NCBI GenBank assembly: GCA_027186245.1
Contig: CP114481.1
Location: forward strand, 36,115,501 to 36,179,500
Origin: Coriaria nepalensis
Lineage: Eukaryota; Streptophyta; Magnoliopsida; Cucurbitales; Coriariaceae
Length of the DNA stretch: 64,000 bases
Reading direction: 5' to 3'
Part shown: in pieces, positions 25,430 through 39,800 of the stretch
How the letters are laid out: the number at the start of each line of letters is the position of its first letter
Numbering within the stretch: the first letter of the stretch is position 1
Notes under the pieces: model-generated
Told to the model about the DNA's origin: nothing
Databases searched by the model: none
Seen by the model: only the letters and a program-made list of their open reading frames with translations
Program-made: the position numbers and the translations under genes

Positions 25430-26275
25430 ATTTCAAAGCAAGTCGAACGAATTCAATTTTTGCACTACAAACACAAGTTTTGTGCATAACATGCAAGTGA
25501 TCAATGCAAGGAAAGTGTGCATTCATTTAACCTTAAAATCATTTCAATGTGTCCTTTCAAGTCGATATCTTATTTCAAAGCAAGTCGAACGAATTCTATT
25601 TTTGCACTACAAACACAAGTTTTGTGCATAACTTGCAAATGATCAATACAAGGACAGTGTGCATTCGTTTAACCTGAAAATCATTTCAATATGTCATTTC
25701 AAGTCAATAACTTATTTCAAAGCAAGTCGAACGAATTCAATTTTTGCAGTACAAACAGAAGTTTTGTGCATAACTTGCAAATGATCAATGCAAGGAAAGT
25801 GTGCATTCGTTTAACTTAAAATCATTTCAATGAGTCATTTCAAGTCAATAACTTATTTCAAAGCAAGTCGAACGAATTCAATTTTTGCACTACAAACACA
25901 AGTTTTGTGCATAACATGCAAGTGATCAATGCAAGGAAAGTGTGCATTCATTTAACCTTAAAATCATTTCAATGTGTCCTTTCAAGTCGATATCTTATTT
26001 CAAAGCAAGTCGAACGAATTCTATTTTTGCACTACAAACACAAGTTTTGTGCATAACTTGCAAATGATCAATACAAGGACAGTGTGCATTCGTTTAACCT
26101 GAAAATCATTTCAATATGTCATTTCAAGTCAATAACTTATTTCAAAGCAAGTCGAACGAATTCAATTTTTGCAGTACAAACAGAAGTTTTGTGCATAACT
26201 TGCAAATGATCAATGCAAGAAAAGTGTGCATTCGTTTAACTTAAAATCATTTCAATGAGTCATTTCAAGTCAATG
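25430..26275 (+). repeat. 3-mer HOR, 425-bp period, two copies
   Basis: ATGCAAGTGA lies at 25,491 and 25,916, 425 bp apart (three monomers minus one base). Both copies share the private variants GATCAATACAAGGACAG and AACCTGAAAATC, so the duplication is recent. The unit contains the ACATGCAAGTG then GTGTCC/GATATC dimer plus an ATATGTCATTTC monomer. Confidence 0.87.
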
Positions 26276-28320
26276 ACTTATTTCAAAGCAAGTTGAACGA
26301 ATTCTATTTTTTCACTACAAACACAAGTTTTGTGCATAACTTGCAAATGATCAATGCAAGGAAAGTGTGCATTCGTTTAACTTAAAATCATTTCAATGAG
26401 TCATTTCAAGTCAATAAGTTATTTCTAACCAAGTCGAACGAATTCAATTTTTGCACTACAAACACAAGTTTTGCGCATAACTTGCAAATGATCATTGCAA
26501 GGAAAGTGTGCTTTCGTTTAACCTTAAAATCATTTCAATGAGTCATTTCAAGTCAATAACTTATTTCAGAGCAAGTCGAACGAATTCTATTTTTGTACTA
26601 CAAACACAAGTTTTGTGCATAACTTGCAAATGATCAATGCAAGGAAAGTGTGCACTCGTTTAACCTTCAAATCATTTCAATGAGTCATTCCAAGTTAATA
26701 ACTTATTTCAAAGCAAGTCGAACGAATTCAATTTTTGCACTACAGACACAAGTTTTGTGCATAACTTCCAAATGATCATTGCAAGGAAAGTGTGCATTCG
26801 TTTAACCTTAAAATCATTTCAATGAGTCATTTCAAGTCAATAAGTTATTTCAAAGCAAGTCGAACGAATTCTATTTTTGCACTACAAACACAAGTTTTGT
26901 GCATATCTTGCAAATGATCAATGCAAGGAAAGTGTGCACTCGTTTAACCTTCAAATCATTTCAATGAGTCATTTGAAGTTAATAACTTATTTCAAAGCAA
27001 GTCGAACGAATTCAATTTTTGCACTACAGACACAAGTTTTGTGCATAACTTGCAAATGATCAATGCAAGGAAAGTGTGCATTCGTTTAACTTAAAATCAT
27101 TTCAATGAGTCATTTCAAGTCAATGACTTATTTCAAAGCAAGTTGAACGAATTCTATTTTTTCACTACAAACACAAGTTTTGTGCATAACTTGCAAATGA
27201 TCAATGCAAGGAAAGTGTGCATTCGTTTAACTTAAAATCATTTCAATGAGTCATTTCAAGTCAATAAGTTATTTCAAAGCAAGTCGAACGAATTCTATTT
27301 TTGCACTACAAACACAAGTTTTGTGCATAACTTGCAAATGATCAATGCAAGGAAAGTGTGCACTCGTTTAACCTTCAAATCATTTCAATGAGTCATTTCA
27401 AGTTAATAACTTATTTCAAAGCAAGTCGAACGAATTCAATTTTTGCACTACAGACACAAGTTTTGTGCATAACTTCCAAATGATCATTGCAAGGAAACTG
27501 TGCATTCGTTTAACCTTAAAATCATTTCAATGAGTCATTTCAAGTCAATGACTTATTTCAAAGCAAGTCGAACGAATTCTATTTTTGCACAACAAACAGA
27601 AGTTTTTTGCATAACTTGCAAATGATCAATGCAAAGAAAGTGTGGATTCGTTTAACTTAAAATCATTTCAATGAGTCAGTTCAAGTCAATGAGTTATTTC
27701 TAACCAAGTCGAACGAATTCAATTTTTGCACTACAAAGACAAGTTTTGTGCATAACTTGCAAATGATCATTGCAAGGAAAGTGTGCATTCGTTTAACCTT
27801 AAAATCATTTCAATGAGTCATTTCAAGTCAATGACTTATTTCAAAGCAAGTTGAACGAATTCTATTTTTTCACTACAAACACAAGTTTTGTGCATAACCA
27901 GCAAATGATCAATGCAAGGAAAGTGTGCATTCGTTTAACTTAAAATCATTTCAATGAGTCATTTCAAGTCAATAACTTATTTCAGAGCAAGCCGAACGAA
28001 TTCAATTTTTGCACTACAAAGACAAGTTTTGTGCATAACATACAAGTGATCAATGCAAGGAAAGTGTGCATTCATTTAACCTTAAAATCATTTCAATGTG
28101 TCCTTTCAAGTCGATATCTTATTTCAAAGCAAGTCGAACGAATTCTATTTTTGCACTACAAACACAAGTTTTGTGCATAACTTGCAAATGATCAATGCAA
28201 GGAAAGTGTGCATTCGTTTAAGCTTAAAATCATTTCAATATGTCATTTCAAGTCAATAACTTATTTCAAAGCAAGTCGAACGAATTCAATTTTTGCAGTA
28301 CAAACAGAAGTTTTGTGCAT
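26275..28320 (+). repeat. Mixed domain, about 14 monomers
   Basis: Interleaved classes without a clear HOR: TCAATGACTT/AGTTGAACG, TTTCTAACC, and a class with CACTACAGACACAAG at about 26,745, 27,030 and 27,453 in which GTTAATAAC replaces GTCAATAAC. Private changes include GTGCTTTCG near 26,510, GTCATTTGAAG near 26,970 and GAGTCAGTTC near 27,677. An 18-frame-shift-free open frame at 26,877-27,059 is satellite sequence only. No gene is seen. Confidence 0.75.
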
Positions 28321-29404
28321 AACTTGCAAATGATCAATGCAAGGAAAGTGTGCATTCGTTTAACTTAAAATCATTTCAATGAGTCATTTCAAGTCAATGA
28401 CTTATTTCAAAGCAAGTTGAACGAATTCTATTTTTTCACTACAAACACAAGGTTTGTGCACAACTTGCAAATGATCAATGCAAGGAAAGTGTGCATTCGT
28501 TTAACTTAAAATCATTTCAATGAGTCATTTCAAGTCAATAAGTTATTTCTAACCAAGTCGAACGAATTCAATTTTTGCACTGCAAACACAAGTTTTGTGC
28601 ATAACTTGCAAATGATCATTGCAAGGAAAGTGTGTATTCGTTTAACCTTAAAATCATTTCAATGAGTCATTTCAAGTCAATGACTTATTTCAAAGCAAGT
28701 TGAACGAATTCTATTTTTTCACTACAAACACAAGTTTTGTGCATAACCTGCAAATGATCAATGCAAGGAAAGTGTGCATTCGTTTAACTTAAAATCATTT
28801 CAATGAGTCATTTCAAGTCAATAACTTATTTCAAAGCAAGTTGAACGAATTCTATTTTTTCACTACAAACACAAGGTTTGTGCATAACTTGCAAATGATC
28901 AATGCAAGGAAAGTGTGCATTCGTTTAACTTAAAATCATTTCAATGAGTCATTTCAAGTCAATGACTTATTTCAAAGCAAGTTGAACGAATTCTATTTTT
29001 TCACTACAAACACAAGGTTTGTGCATAACTTGCAAATGATCAATGCAAGGAAAGTGTGCATTCGTTTAACTTAAAATCATTTCAATGAGTCATTTCAAGT
29101 CAATAAGTTATTTCTAACCAAGTCGAACGAATTCAATTTTTGCACTGCAAACACAAGTTTTGTGCATAACTTGCAAATGATCATTGCAAGGAAAGTGTGT
29201 ATTCGTTTAACCTTAAAATCATTTCAATGAGTCATTTCAAGTCAATGACTTATTTCAAAGCAAGTTGAACGAATTCTATTTTTTCACTACAAACACAAGT
29301 TTTGTGCATAACCTGCAAATGATCAATGCAAGGAAAGTGTGCATTCGTTTAACTTAAAATCATTTCAATGAGTCATTTCAAGTCAATAACTTATTTCAAA
29401 GCAA
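28320..29404 (+). repeat. 4-mer HOR, 565-bp period, about 1.9 copies
   Basis: AGTTATTTCT of the TTTCTAACC monomer lies at 28,541 and 29,106, 565 bp apart (four monomers minus three bases). The ACAAGGTTTGTGC variant, the CACTGCAAAC variant and the GTGTATTCG variant repeat in the same order. The match ends near 29,404, where GTTGAACG is replaced by GCCGAACG. Confidence 0.83.
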
Positions 29405-32000
29405 GCCGAACGAATTCAATTTTTGCACTACAAAGACAAGTTTTGTGCATAACATACAAGTGATCAATGCAAGGAAAGTGTGCATTCATTTAACCTTAAA
29501 ATCATTTCAATGTGTACTTTCAAGTCGATATCTTATTTCAAAGCAAGTCGAACGAATTCAATTTTTGCAGTACAAACAGAAGTTTTGTGCATAACTTGCA
29601 AATGATCAATGCAAGGAAAGTGTTCATTCGTTTAACTTAAAATCATTTCGATGAGTCATTTCAAATCAATAATTTATTTCAAAGCAAGTGGAACGGATTC
29701 AATTTTTGCACAACAAACACAAGTTTTGTGTATAACTTGCAAATGATCAATGCAAGGAAAGTGTGCATTCGTTTAACTTAAAATCATTTCAATGAGTCAT
29801 TTCAAGTCAATAACTTATTTCAAAGCAAGCCGAACGAATTCAATTTTTGCACTACAAAGACAAGTTTTGTGCATAACATACAAGTGATCAATGCAAGGAA
29901 AGTGTGCATTCATTTAACCTTAAAATCATTTCAATGTGTCCTTTCAAGTCGATATCTTATTTCAAAGCAAGTCAAACGAATTCTATTTTTGCACTACAAA
30001 CACAAGTTTTGTGCATAACTTGCAAATGATCAATGCAAGGAAAGTGTGCATTCGTTTAAGCTTAAAATCATTTCAATATGTCATTTCAAGTCAATAACTT
30101 ATTTCAAAGCAAGTCGAACGAATTCAATTTTTGCAGTACAAACAGAAGTTTTGTGCATAACTTGCAAATGATCAATGCAAGGAAAGTGTGCATTCGTTTA
30201 ACTTAAAATTATTTCAATGAGTCATTTCAAGTCAATGACTTATTTCAAAGCAAGTTGAACGAATTCTATTTTTGCACTACAAACACAAGTTTTGTGCATA
30301 ACTTGCAAATGATCAATACAAGGAAAGTGTGCATTCGTTTAACCTTAAAATCATTTCAATGAGTCATTTCAAGTCAATAACTTATTTCAAAGCAAGCCGA
30401 ACGAATTCAATTTTTGCACTACAAAGACAAGTTTTGTGCATAACATGCAAGTGATCAATGCAAGGAAAGTGTGCATTCATTTAACCTTAAAATCATTTCA
30501 ATGTGTCCTTTCAAGTCGATATCTTATTTCAAAGCAAGTCGAACGAATTCAATTTTTGCACTACAAACACAAGTTTTGTGCATAACTTGCAAATGATCAT
30601 TGCAAGGAAAGTGTGCATTCGTTTAACCTTAAAATCATTTCAATGAGTCATTTCAAGTCAATGACTTATTTCAAAGCAAGTTGAACGAATTCTATTTTTT
30701 CACTACAAACACAAGTTTTGTGCATAACCTGCAAATGATCAATGCAAGGAAAGTGCGCATTCGTTTAACTTAAAATCATTTCAATGAGTCATTTCAAGTC
30801 AATAACTTATTTCAAAGCAAGCCGAACGAATTCAATTTTTGCACTACAAAGACAAGTTTTGTGCATAACATACAAGTGATCAATGCAAGGAAAGTGTGCA
30901 TTCATTTAACCTTAAAATCATTTCAATGTGTACTTTCAAGTCGATATCTTATTTCAAAGCAAGTCGAACGAATTCAATTTTTGCAGTACAAACAGAAGTT
31001 TTGCGCATAACTTGCAAATGATCAATGCAAGGAAAGTGTTCATTCGTTTAACTTAAAATCATTTCGATGAGTCATTTCAAATCAATAATTTATTTCAAAG
31101 CAAGTGGAACGGATTCAATTTTTGCACAACAAACACAAGTTTTGTGCATAACTTGCAAATGATCAATGCAAGGAAAGTGTGCATTCGTTTAACTTAAAAT
31201 CATTTCAATGAGTCATTTCAAGTCAATAACTTATTTCAAAGCAAGCCGAACGAATTCAATTTTTGCACTACAAAGACAAGTTTTGTGCATAACATACAAG
31301 TGATCAATGCAAGGAAAGTGTGCATTCATTTAACCTTAAAATCATTTCAATGTGTCCTTTCAAGTCGATATCTTATTTCAAAGCAAGTCGAACGAATTCT
31401 ATTTTTGCACTACAAACACAAGTTTTGTGCATAACTTGCAAATGATCAATGCAAGGAAAGTGTGCATTCGTTTAAGCTTAAAATCATTTCAATATGTCAT
31501 TTCAAGTCAATAACTTATTTCAAAGCAAGTCGAACGAATTCAATTTTTGCAGTACAAACAGATGTTTTGTGCATAACTTGCAAATGATCAATGCAAGGAA
31601 AGTGTGCATTCGTTTAACTTAAAATCATTTCAATGAGTCATTTCAAGTCAATGACTTATTTCAAAGCAAGTTGAACGAATTCTATTTTTGCACTACAAAC
31701 ACAAGTTTTGTGCATAACTTGCAAATGATCAATACAAGGAAAGTGTGCATTCGTTTACCCTTAAAATCATTTCAATGAGTCATTTCAAGTCAATAACTTA
31801 TTTCAAAGCAAGCCGAACGAATTCAATTTTTGCACTACAAAGACAAGTTTTGTGCATAACATGCAAGTGATCAATGCAAGGAAAGTGTGCATTCATTTAA
31901 CCTTAAAATCATTTCAATGTGTCCTTTCAAGTCGATATCTTATTTCAAAGCAAGTCGAACGAATTCTATTTTTGCACTACAAACACAAGTTTTGTGCATA
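29122..32000 (+). repeat. 10-mer HOR, 1,416-bp period, two copies
   Basis: TGTTCATTCG lies at 29,621 and 31,037, exactly 1,416 bp apart, and CATTTCGATGAG and GTGTACTTTC repeat in step. The unit is rich in the GCCGAACG/CTACAAAGACAAG class and in the dimer whose second monomer carries GATATC. The period is the same as at 22,350-25,217, but the monomer order and markers differ, so it is a separate HOR. Confidence 0.87.
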
Positions 32001-33417
32001 ACCTGCAAATGATCAATGCAAGGAAAGTGTGCATTCGTTTAACTTAAAATCATTTCAATGAGTCATTTCAAGTCAATAACTTATTTCAAAGCAAGCCGAA
32101 CGAATTCAATTTTTGCACTACAAAGACAAGTTTTGTGCATAACATGCAAGTGATCAATGCAAGGAAAGTGTGCATTCATTTAACCTTAAAATCATTTCAA
32201 TGTGTCCTTTCAAGTCGATATCTTATTTCAAAGCAAGTCGAACGAATTCTATTTTTGCACTACAAACACAAGTTTTGTGCATAACTTGCAAATGATCAAT
32301 GCAAGGAAAGTGTGCATTCGTTTAAGCTTAAAATCATTTCAATATGTCATTTCAAGTCAATAAATTATTTCAAAGCAAGTCGAACGAATTCAATTTTTGC
32401 AGTACAAACAGAAGTTTTGTGCATAACTTGCAAATGATCAATGCAAGGAAAGTGTGCATTCGTTTAACTTAAAATCATTTCAATGAGTCATTTCAAGTCA
32501 ATAAGTTATTTCTAACCAAGTCGAACGAATTCAATTTTTGCACTACAAACACAAGTTTTGTGCATAACTTGCAAATGATCATTGCAAGGAAAGTGTGCAT
32601 TCGTTTAACCTTAAAATCATTTCAATGAGTCATTTCAAGTCAATAACTTATTTCAAAGCAAGCCGAACGAATTCAATTTTTGCACTACAAAGACAAGTTT
32701 TGTGCATAACATACAAGTGATCAATGCAAGGAAAGTGTGCATTCATTTAACCTTAAAATCATTTCAATGTGTCCTTTCAAGTCGATATCTTATTTCAAAG
32801 CAAGTCGAACGAATTCTATTTTTGCACTACAAACACAAGTTTTGTGCATAACTTGCAAATGATCAATGCAAGGAAAGTGTGCATTCGTTTAAGCTTAAAA
32901 TCATTTCAATATGTCATTTCAAGTCAATAACTTATTTCAAAGCAAGTCGAACGAATTCAATTTTTGCAGTACAAACAGATGTTTTGTGCATAACTTGCAA
33001 ATGATCAATGCAAGGAAAGTGTGCATTCGTTTAACTTAAAATCATTTCAATGAGTCATTTCAAGTCAATGACTTATTTCAAAGCAAGTTGAACGAATTCT
33101 ATTTTTGCACTACAAACACAAGTTTTGTGCATAACTTGCAAATGATCAATACAAGGAAAGTGTGCATTCGTTTAACCTTAAAATCATTTCAATGAGTCAT
33201 TTCAAGTCAATAACTTATTTCAAAGCAAGCCGAACGAATTCAATTTTTGCACTACAAAGACAAGTTTTGTGCATAACATGCAAGTGATCAATGCAAGGAA
33301 AGTGTGCATTCATTTAACCTTAAAATCATTTCAATGTGTCCTTTCAAGTCGATATCTTATTTCAAAGCAAGTCGAACGAATTCTATTTTTGCACTACAAA
33401 CACAAGTTTTGTGCATA
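31200..33417 (+). repeat. 10-mer continuation, 1,417-bp period, with rearranged middle
   Basis: CAGATGTTTTG markers (GATG at 31,561 and 32,978) and GCAAGCCGAA words (31,241 and 32,658) recur at 1,417 bp. The one-base change from 1,416 reflects a CCTTAAAA monomer replacing a CTTAAAA monomer. The stretch 31,955-32,600 does not match 30,538-31,200 in class order, so the third unit was rearranged before or after the amplification. Confidence 0.78.
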
Positions 33418-36400
33418 ACTTGCAAATGATCATTGCAAGGAAAGTGTGCATTCGTTTAACCTTAAAATCATTTCAATGAGTCATTTCAAGTCAATGACTT
33501 ATTTCAAAGCAAGTTGAACGAATTTTATTTTTTCACTACAAACACAAGTTTTGTGCATAACCTGCAAATGATCAATGCAAGGAAAGTGTGCATTCGTTTA
33601 ACTTAAAATCATTTCAATGAGTCATTTCAAGTCAATAACTTATTTCAAAGCAAGCCGAACGAATTCAATTTTTGCACTACAAAGACAAGTTTTGTGCATA
33701 ACATGCAAGTGATCAATGCAAGGAAAGTGTGCATTCATTTAACCTTAAAATCATTTCAATGAGTCATTTCAAGTCAATAACTTATTTCAAAGCAAGTCGA
33801 ACGAATTCAATTTTTGCACTACAAACACAAGTTTTGTGCATAACATGCAAGTGATCAATGCAAGGAAAGTGTGCATTCATTTAACCTTAAAATCATTTCA
33901 ATGTGTCCTTTCAAGTCGATATCTTATTTCAAAGCAAGTCGAACGAATTCTATTTTTGCACTACAAACACAAGTTTAGTGCATAACGTGCAAATGATCAA
34001 TGCAAGGAAAGTGTGCATTCGTTTAACTTAAAATCATTTCAATGAGTCATTTCAAGTCAATAAGTTATTTCTAACCAAGTCGAACGAATTCAATTTTTGC
34101 ACTACAAACACAAGTTTTGTGCATAACTTGCAAATGATCATTGCAAGGAAAGTGTGCATTCGTTTAACCTTAAAATCATTTCAATGAGTCATTTCAAGTC
34201 AATAACTTATTTCAAAGCAAGCCGAACGAATTCAATTTTTGCACTACAAAGACAAGTTTTGTGCATAACATGCAAGTGATCAATGCAAGGAAAGTGTGCA
34301 TTCATTTAACCTTAAAATCATTTCAATGTGTCCTTTCAAGTCGATATCTTATTTCAAAGCAAGTCGAACGAATTCTATTTTTGCACTACAAACACAAGTT
34401 TTGTGCATAACTTGCAAATGATCAATGCAAGGAAAGTGTGCATTCGTTTAAGCTTAAAATCATTTCAATATGTCATTTCAAGTCAATAACTTATTTCAAA
34501 GCAAGTCGAACGAATTCAATTTTTGCAGTACAAACAGAAGTTTTGTGCATAACTTGCAAATGATCAATGCAAGGAAAGTGTGCATTCGTTTAACTTAAAA
34601 TCATTTCAATGAGTCATTTCAAGTCAATAAGTTATTTCTAACCAAGTCGAACGAATTCTATTTTTGCACTACAAACACAAGTTTTGTGCATAACTTGCAA
34701 ATGATCAATACAAGGAAAGTGTGCATTCGTTTAACCTTAAAATCATTTCAATGAGTCATTTCAAGTCAATAACTTATTTCAAAGCAAGCCGAACGAATTC
34801 AATTTTTGCACTACAAAGACAAGTTTTGCGCATAACATGCAAGTGATCAATGCAAGGAAAGTGTGCATTCATTTAACCTTAAAATCATTTCAATGTGTCC
34901 TTTCAAGTCGATATCTTATTTCAAAGCAAGTCGAACGAATTCTATTTTTGCACTACAAACACAAGTTTTGTGCATAACTTGCAAATGATCATTGCAAGGA
35001 AAGTGTGCTTTCGTTTAACCTTAAAATCATTTCAATCAGTCATTTCAAGTCAATAAGTTATTTCAAAGCAATTCGAACGGATTCAATTTTTGCACAACAA
35101 ACACAAGTTTTGTGCATAACTTGCAAATGATCAATGCAAGGAAAGTGTGCATTCGTTTAACCTTAAAATCATTTCAATGAGTCATTTCAAGTCAATGACT
35201 TATTTCAAAGCAAGTTGAACAAATTCAATTTTTGCACTACAAACACAAGTTTTGTGCATAACCTGCAAATGATCAATGCAAGGAAAGTGTGGATTCGTTT
35301 AACTTAAAATCATTTCAATGAGTCATTTCAAGTCAATAACTTATTTTAAAGCAAGCCGAACGAATTCAATTTTTGCACTACAAAGACAAGTTTTGTGCAT
35401 AACATGCAAGTGATCAATGCAAGGAAAGTGTGCATTCATTTAACCTTAAAATCATTTCAATGTGTCCTTTCAAGTCGATATCTTATTTCAAAGCAAGTCG
35501 AACGAATTCTATTTTTGCACTACAAACACAAGTTTTGTGCATAACTTGCAAACGATCAATGCAAGGAAAGTGTGCATTTGTTTAAGCTTAAAATCATTTC
35601 AATATGTCATTTCAAGTCAATAACTTATTTCAAAGCAAGTCGAACGAATTCAATTTTTGCAGTACAAACAGAAGTTTTGTGCATAACTTGCAAATGATCA
35701 ATGCAAGGAAAGTGTGCATTCGTTTAACTTAAAATCATTTCAATGAGTCATTTCAAGTCAATAAGTTATTTCTAACCAAGTCGAACGAATTCAATTTTTG
35801 CACAACAAACACAAGTTTTGTGCATAACTTGCAAATGATCAATGCAAGGAAAGTGCGCATTCGTTTAACTTAAAATCATTTCAATGAGTCATTTCAAATC
35901 CATAATTTATTTCAAAGCAAGTCGAACGGATTCAATTTTTGCACAACAAACACAAGTTTTGTGCATAACTTGCAAATGATCAATGCAAGGAAAGTGTGCA
36001 CTCATTTAACCTTAAAATCATTTCAATGAGTCATTTCAAGTCAATAACTTATTTCAAAGCAAGTCGAACGAATTCAATTTTTGCACTACAAACACAAGTT
36101 TTGTGCATAACTTCCAAATGATCATTGCAAGGAAAGTGTGCACTCGTTTAACCTTAAAATCATTTCAATGAGTCATTTCAAGTCAATAAGTTATTTCTAA
36201 CCAAGTCGAACGAATTCAATTTTTGCACTACAAACACAAGTTTTGTGCATAACTTGCAAATGATCATTGCAAGGAAAGTGTGCATTCGTTTAACCTTAAA
36301 ATCATTTCAATGAGTCATTTCAAGTCAATAACTTATTTCAAAGCAAGTCGAACGAATTCAATTTTTGCACTACAAACACAAGTTTTGTGCATAACATGCA

Positions 36401-36800
36401 AGTGATCAATGCAAGGAAAGTGTGCATTCATTTAACCTTAAAATCATTTCAATGTGTCCTTTCAAGTCGATATCTTGTTTCAAAGCAAGTCGAACGAATT
36501 CTATTTTTGCACTACAAACACAAGTTTTGTGCATAACTTGCAAATGATCAATGCAAGGAAAGTGTGCATTCGTTTAACCTTAAAATCATTTCAATATGTC
36601 ATTTCAAGTCAATAACTTATTTCAAAGCAAGTCGAACGAAATCAATTTTTGCAGTACAAACAGAAGTTTTGTGCATAACTTGCAAATGATCAATGCAAGG
36701 AAAGTGCGCATTCGTTTAACTTAAAATCATTTCAATGAGTCATTTCAAGTCAATGACTTATTTCAAAGCAAGTTGAACGAATTCTATTTTTTCACTACAA
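33417..36800 (+). repeat. Mixed domain, about 24 monomers
   Basis: GCCGAACG/AAAGACAAG, GATATC, TTTCTAACC, AAGCTTAAAATC and TCAATGACTT classes alternate without one period. TATTTCTAACC words lie at 34,066, 34,633, 35,767 and 36,192, separated by 567, 1,134 and 425 bp, which are multiples of the monomer (4, 8 and 3) but not a regular HOR. Private variants include CAATCAGTC near 35,036 and ATCCATAAT near 35,898. No gene or insertion is seen. Confidence 0.75.
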
Positions 36801-39800
36801 ACACAAGTTTTGTGCATAACTTGCAAATGATCAATGCAAGGAAAGTGTGCACTCGTTTAACCTTAAAATCATTTCAATGAGTCATTTCAAATCAATAATT
36901 AATTTCAAAGCAAGTCGAACGGATTCAATTTTTGCACAACAAACACAAGTTTTGTGCATAACTTGCAAATGATCAATGCAAGGAAAGTGTGCATTCGTTT
37001 AACCTTAAAATCATTTCAATGAGTCATTTCAAGTCAATAACTTATTTCAAAGCAAGTCGAACGAATTCAATTTTTGCACTACAAACACAAGTTTTGTGCA
37101 TAACTTGCGAATGATCAATGCAAGGAAAGTGTGCACTCGTTTAACCTTCAAATCATTTCAATGAGTCATTTCAAGTCAATAACTTATTTCAAAGCAAGTC
37201 GAACGAATTCTATTTTTTCACTACAAACAGAAGTTTTTTGCATAACTTGCAAATGATCAATGCAAGGAAAGTGTGCATTCGTTTAACTTAAAATCATTTC
37301 AATGAGTCATTTCAAGTCAATGACTTATTTCAAAGCAAGTTGAACGAATTCTATTTTTTCACTACAAACACAAGTTTTGTGCATAACTTGCAAATGATCA
37401 ATGCAAGGAAAGTGTGCATTCGTTTAACTTAAAATCATTTCAATGAGTCATTTCAAGTCAATAAGTTATTTCAAAGCAAGTCGAACGAATTCAATTTTTG
37501 CACTACAAACACAAGTTTTGTGCATAACTTGCAAATGATCATTGCAAGGAAAGTGTGCATTCGTTTAACCTTAAAATCATTTCAATGAGTCATTTCAAGT
37601 CAATAACTTATTTCAAAGCAAGTCGAACGAATTCAATTTTTGCACTACAAACACAAGTTTTGTGCATAACATGCAAGTGATCAATGCAAGGAAAGTGTGC
37701 ATTCATTTAACCTTAAAATCATTTCAATGTGTCCTTTCAAGTCGATATCTTATTTCAAAGCAAGTCGAACGAATTCTATTTTTGCACTACAAACACAAGT
37801 TTAGTGCATAACGTGCAAATGATCAATGCAAGGAAAGTGTGCATTCGTTTAACCTTAAAATCATTTCAATGAGTCATTTCAAGTCAATAACTTATTTCAA
37901 AGCAAGTCGAACGAATTCCAATTTTGCAGTACAAACAGAAGTTTTGTGCATAACTTCCAAATGATCAATGCAAGGAATGTGTGCATTCGTTTAACCTTAA
38001 AATCATTTCAATGAGTCATTTCAAATCAATAACTTATTTCAAAGCGAGTCGAACGGATTCAATTTTTGCACAACAAACACAAGTTTTGTGCATAACTTGC
38101 AAATGATCAATGCAAGGAAAGTGTGCATTCGTTTAACCTTCAAATCATTTCAATGAGTCATTTCAAGTCAATAATTTATTTCAAAGCAAGTCGAACGAAT
38201 TCAATTTTTGCACTACAAACACAAGTTTTGTGCATAACTTCCAAATGATCATTGCAAGGAAAGTGTGCATTCGTTTAACTTAAAATCATTTCAATGAGTC
38301 ATTTCAAATCAATAACTTATTTCAAAGCAAGTCGAACGAATTCTATTTTTGCACTACAAACAGAAGTTTTTTTGCATTACTTCCAAATGATCAATGCAAG
38401 GAAAGTGTGCATTCGTTTAACCTTAAAATCATTTCAATGAGTCATTTCAAGTCAATAACTTATTTCAAAGCAAGTCGAACGAATTCAATTTTTGCACTAC
38501 AAACACAAGTTTTGTGCATAACTTGCAAATGATCAATGCAAGAAAAGTGTGCACTCGTTTAACCTCAAAATCATTTCAATGAGTCATTTCAAGTCAATAA
38601 CTTATTTCAACGCAAGTCGAACGAATTCAATTTTTTCACTACAAACACAAGTTTTGTGCATAACTTGCAAATGATCATTGCAAGGAAAGTGTGCACTCGT
38701 TTAACCTTAAAATCATTTCAATGAGTCATTTCAAATCAATAATTAATTTCAAAGCAAGTCGAACGGATTCAATTTTTGCACAACAAACACAAGTTTTGTG
38801 CATAACTTGCAAATGATCAATGCAAGGAAAGTGTGCATTCGTTTAACCTTAAAATCATTTCAATGAGTCATTTCAAGTCAATAACTTATTTCAAAGCAAG
38901 TCGAACGAATTCAATTTTTGCACTACAAACACAAGTTTTGTGCATAACTTGCGAATGATCAATGCAAGGAAAGTGTGCACTCGTTTAACCTTCAAATCAT
39001 TTCAATGAGTCATTTCAAGTCAATAACTTATTTCAAAGCAAGTCGAACGAATTCTATTTTTTCACTACAAACAGAAGTTTTTTGCATAACTTGCAAATGA
39101 TCAATGCAAGGAAAGTGTGCATTCGTTTAACTTAAAATCATTTCAATGAGTCATTTCAAGTCAATGACTTATTTCAAAGCAAGTTGAACGAATTCTATTT
39201 TTTCACTACAAACACAAGTTTTGTGCATAACTTGCAAATGATCAATGCAAGGAAAGTGTGCATTCGTTTAACTTAAAATCATTTCAATGAGTCATTTCAA
39301 GTCAATAAGTTATTTCAAAGCAAGTCGAACGAATTCAATTTTTGCACTACAAACACAAGTTTTGTGCATAACTTGCAAATGATCATTGCAAGGAAAGTGT
39401 GCATTCGTTTAACCTTAAAATCATTTCAATGAGTCATTTCAAGTCAATAACTTATTTCAAAGCAAGTCGAACGAATTCAATTTTTGCACTACAAACACAA
39501 GTTTTGTGCATAACATGCAAGTGATCAATGCAAGGAAAGTGTGCATTCATTTAACCTTAAAATCATTTCAATGTGTCCTTTCAAGTCGATATCTTATTTC
39601 AAAGCAAGTCGAACGAATTCTATTTTTGCACTACAAACACAAGTTTAGTGCATAACGTGCAAATGATCAATGCAAGGAAAGTGTGCATTCGTTTAACCTT
39701 AAAATCATTTCAATGAGTCATTTCAAGTCAATAACTTATTTCAAAGCAAGTCGAACGAATTCCAATTTTGCAGTACAAACAGAAGTTTTGTGCATAACTT